A stretch of DNA of 32,655 bases from JAFGHJ01 sp964523975. GTDB lineage: Bacteria; Hydrothermota; UBA3072. Location of the stretch: NCBI GenBank assembly GCA_964523975.1, contig CAZGBM010000017.1, forward strand, positions 1 through 32,655, in the 5' to 3' direction. Below are positions 30,339-32,655 of this stretch, in pieces; the stretch's first letter is position 1; each line of letters begins with the position of its first letter. The notes beneath the pieces were generated by a model. The model ran no database searches and had not been told where the DNA came from. It saw only the letters and a list, made by a program, of their open reading frames with translations. The translations under genes were made by a program, and so were the position numbers.

Positions 30339-30365
30339 ATTACGAGTAAATTAAATTACCCGTTT

Positions 30366-32093
30366 TTAATATATATTAATCGTTGCTGAAAGTCTCAAAG
30401 ACTTGAACCAACCTGTAGATAATAACTCTACGCTGCCATCAGAAGCAGCAGATATTATTGCTGGGCCGCCGAAAGGAGCATCAAACATTCCAACGAGGTC
30501 GAGAGATAAATTAGGCGAAGGCTTCCAACCGAGTCCGTATACGAAATCTACGTTCTGCCATGTTGAACCATTAGTAACTTCCGAGTCGGTATAATCTACA
30601 TCGGTATCAACAATTGGAGGAGGATTGGGACCGCTACCATAGACTGTCGTCACGCTGTCTGGTTGTATCGAGGCTTCGTCGACATCAATTGAGTAGGTCA
30701 TTTCACTCTTTGAACCGTTTGCCAGAGCTCCGAGGCGGATGAACCAGTCTTTCTTCTTGCCGATACTTACCTCTACTCCTGTGGGTATAACAATGCTATT
30801 GGTATTCAATTTCACGGTTCGAACGTAGGAGGCTCCTCCGATTCCGGTTGTAATATAGTCAGTGGGCTCTGGTGTAGGGTCGCCATCGTTGTAAACAATA
30901 CGGGAGGTTCTGAGTTCATCTAAATCATACTCAAGGGTAGCCGAGAAACTGTTAGCAATCAAACCTATTCCCCAGCGAACATTCGGACTTATCTGCCACT
31001 CTATTCTTCCGTTGAGCCCCATGTTCATACCTGATACTGATATCGGACCAACAATTTCATCATTGGCGGCAGAATTGGTGACTTCTATATAAGACCCAAT
31101 CTGGTCTTGTTCTATGCTATGGCTGCGAGTTAATTCTCGGTAATCACCGCTTCCGAAAACCATTCCGACATTGCCTCCGACTTCCCACAAACCGAATTCG
31201 TTCTCGTCGCTTAATCGTAGTGAAACGCCAGCAAGGTTACCGCTGATATCGTTTTTGTTATCTACTAAATTCGAGTCGAGATAGTCGTCTGTTTCGGTAA
31301 GGTTCGCGGGTGAATTATCTTGAAAAAAGCGATACATTTGGTTCATGTTATTATTCGTTCCGCCCATGTACAGATAAACATCTCCTCTCAATTTCCAATC
31401 TTTGAAAGGCTTTGCGTAAGAGAGTGAGTAAAGGCTTATCGGAACGGATGATTCCGAATCTCCGTCTCCGTTTTCTTCCCAGTCTGTCACAACTGATGGA
31501 ACATTGAGGTCAGTTTCGGTATAATCCCTGGAGATTGTATAATCTCGTATTTCTTTTGAAACCGTACGTTTATATGTGAAAGCCAGTTCTGTCTCTTCTC
31601 CCATAACTCTTCCGAGATTGACCAGGATGCAATTGTCATTATTAATTGAATTTGCAGATGTATCGCTGTTAAGTTCACTCCTCCAGTCAAAAGGACTGTC
31701 TAAATCCCTATTCTCAAGTTCGACTTCAGTCGCTGAGCCGGTAAGAGCTCCATGGTAATTCGCATTACCGTAAAATATAGCTGCTTTCCAGCCTTTATAG
31801 ATATTGCTTACAGCGCCTATTACCACTGTGTTTTCGGAATTGCTATTATCAGCCTGGGTTTCAGTAGAGGATGCGAGGTTGCTGAGATTGGTGTATATAC
31901 GAGCTCCCTCCACGTTAAAAATGTCGGTTCCGTCTATACCGTTATCAAGGTCGTCCTCGATAGAAGCGGTGGCTATATGTCTGAATGATTCGAGTGACAG
32001 CGTTTGATAGGGAGCTATGACAGGCAGGTAGACCTCGGCGTTTACGCCTACTACCAGGAGCAGTACAAGTGGCAACAAAATAGACTTTTTCAT
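30366..32093 (-). CDS. Predicted outer-membrane beta-barrel protein
   Basis: 575 residues. A cleavable signal peptide (MKKSILLPLVLLLVVGVNA) is followed by a chain of alternating amphipathic strands (SLYSLSYAKPFKDWKLRGDV, EFGLWEVGGNVGMVF, NGRIEWQISPNVRWGIGLI, VDFVYGLGWKPSPNLSLDLV) with polar Asp/Asn/Ser-rich loops, and it ends with a strand terminating in an aromatic residue (SLRLSATINIY), the usual BAM recognition pattern. The function is unknown; porin-like or OmpP1/FadL-like roles are possible. AAGGAGG precedes ATG 32093 with good spacing. It has a strong promoter and its own terminator, suggesting a single, well-expressed gene. Confidence 0.7.
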   Translation of the reverse strand: MKKSILLPLVLLLVVGVNAEVYLPVIAPYQTLSLESFRHIATASIEDDLDNGIDGTDIFNVEGARIYTNLSNLASSTETQADNSNSENTVVIGAVSNIYKGWKAAIFYGNANYHGALTGSATEVELENRDLDSPFDWRSELNSDTSANSINNDNCILVNLGRVMGEETELAFTYKRTVSKEIRDYTISRDYTETDLNVPSVVTDWEENGDGDSESSVPISLYSLSYAKPFKDWKLRGDVYLYMGGTNNNMNQMYRFFQDNSPANLTETDDYLDSNLVDNKNDISGNLAGVSLRLSDENEFGLWEVGGNVGMVFGSGDYRELTRSHSIEQDQIGSYIEVTNSAANDEIVGPISVSGMNMGLNGRIEWQISPNVRWGIGLIANSFSATLEYDLDELRTSRIVYNDGDPTPEPTDYITTGIGGASYVRTVKLNTNSIVIPTGVEVSIGKKKDWFIRLGALANGSKSEMTYSIDVDEASIQPDSVTTVYGSGPNPPPIVDTDVDYTDSEVTNGSTWQNVDFVYGLGWKPSPNLSLDLVGMFDAPFGGPAIISAASDGSVELLSTGWFKSLRLSATINIY

Positions 32094-32207
32094 AAGTACC
32101 TCCTTATGAGTTTAGTTTAACATGCACTTAAAATTATTCTTTAATCTCTGGCTGCTTTTTGCTGCAAGCTTGATAAATCCTTAATTATTACTTAATTACT
32201 ACAAGTC

Positions 32208-32235
32208 ATAATAGAGATTTTTTTGATTTTGTCAA
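32208..32235 (-). promoter_or_regulatory. Promoter of the outer-membrane protein gene
   Basis: Minus strand TTGACA (32235-32230), 16 bases, TATTAT (32213-32208). The leader is then about 110 bases long before ATG 32093, which leaves room for post-transcriptional control; no riboswitch class is recognised. Confidence 0.65.
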
Positions 32236-32259
32236 TACCTTTATTTTACGCCCTTATTT

Positions 32260-32655
32260 TTAGAGGCCCCGGTAAGGCAAAACCGCTATTGAATTGCCAC
32301 AAAGGCACTAAGACACAAAGCCCCATCCACAACACACTTTTTTATTGTTTTTGTTTAAAAGTAATAAAAAATCATTTTATTCTTTGTGTCCTGGTGACTT
32401 AAAAGAAGACAGCAGACAGCTGACGGCGAAAAAACATTCGTACTATTCGCGTAAATCAGAGTTTCGGGTTACGTGTTTTGAGTTTCGTGAAAAAAATAAA
32501 AATTTATTTGTGTAATTTGTGTTATTTGTTATTAAATAAATTCTAGGGGTAAGGGTTCCAGGTTTCAAGGGTCCAAGCGAAAAAACAACAAAAAAATCAG
32601 TGTCTATCCGTGTGAATCCGTGGCAATATTTAGGATTTTGGATTTAGGGGTTGGG
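32260..32655. repeat. Dispersed-repeat tract at the window end
   Basis: Contains 'gccacaaaggcactaagacacaaag' (32296-32320), 'agacagcagacagctgacgg' (32407-32426), 'gtttcgggttacgtgttttgagtttcgtg' (32461-32489), 'tttgtgtaatttgtgttatttg' (32507-32529) and 'gtgtctatccgtgtgaatccgtggc' (32600-32624). No gene is visible. Confidence 0.5.

Overview
The window reads as a chromosomal segment of an AT-rich, diderm (Gram-negative) bacterium. The double membrane is supported by a Pal/CpoB/TolQ/TolR/TonB-TolA-like/TolB cluster, an LptE-like lipoprotein, a PpiD-like membrane chaperone and a predicted outer-membrane beta-barrel protein. Intergenic gaps are full of degenerate dispersed repeats of the 'acgcagatgaacgcagat', 'cacggagccacagag' and 'agcttttagct' kind. 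Such repeats, with GxxExxY and HicBA genes, are familiar from uncultured candidate phyla; I infer a lineage of that sort (WOR-3/Cloacimonadota-like) but cannot name it.

Region 1 (113-1015) is a short SerA-type dehydrogenase. Region 2 (1397-6153) is a stressosome operon: three RsbR-like PAS-STAS proteins, an RsbS-like STAS protein, an RsbT-like switch kinase, and an RsbT-like domain fused to an RsbX-like phosphatase. Region 3 (6305-10764) starts with a promoter and a 41-residue Cys-rich ORF, then holds a signalling set that looks wired to the stressosome: REC-PAS, a STAS protein whose phosphoacceptor Ser is replaced by Pro and which has a very acidic tail, a cytosolic hybrid histidine kinase with what looks like a degenerate RsbT domain at its N-terminus, and a REC-DHp protein with no ATPase domain. 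None of these has a recognisable DNA-binding or enzymatic output.

Region 4 (11025-18504) is housekeeping and accessory: gltX, a ppiD-like gene, an lptE-like gene, a GxxExxY gene, nagB, hicBA and a radical SAM gene whose last codons come from a dispersed repeat. Region 5 (18936-25629, minus strand) is a second regulatory island. It has a 1561-residue protein (kinase-like, AAA ATPase, TPR, GAF, sigma54 AAA+, Fis-type HTH) with a sigma70-type promoter. Beyond its 3' end lie two near-perfect palindromes, a candidate sigma54 promoter, a 44-residue peptide gene ending in GGGGSGLC, a small Sm/Hfq-like protein, an intrinsic terminator and a PAS histidine kinase. I infer that the large activator switches on the peptide/Sm-like/kinase set. 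Region 6 (25762-32235) is the pal-cpoB-tolQ-tolR-tonB/tolA-tolB operon, a strong bidirectional terminator, and a convergent outer-membrane protein gene.

The most interesting candidates are the stressosome tied to a pseudo-STAS/pseudo-RsbT hybrid-kinase relay, and the sigma54-peptide-Sm-like cassette. No tRNA, rRNA, CRISPR array or transposase gene was recognised.
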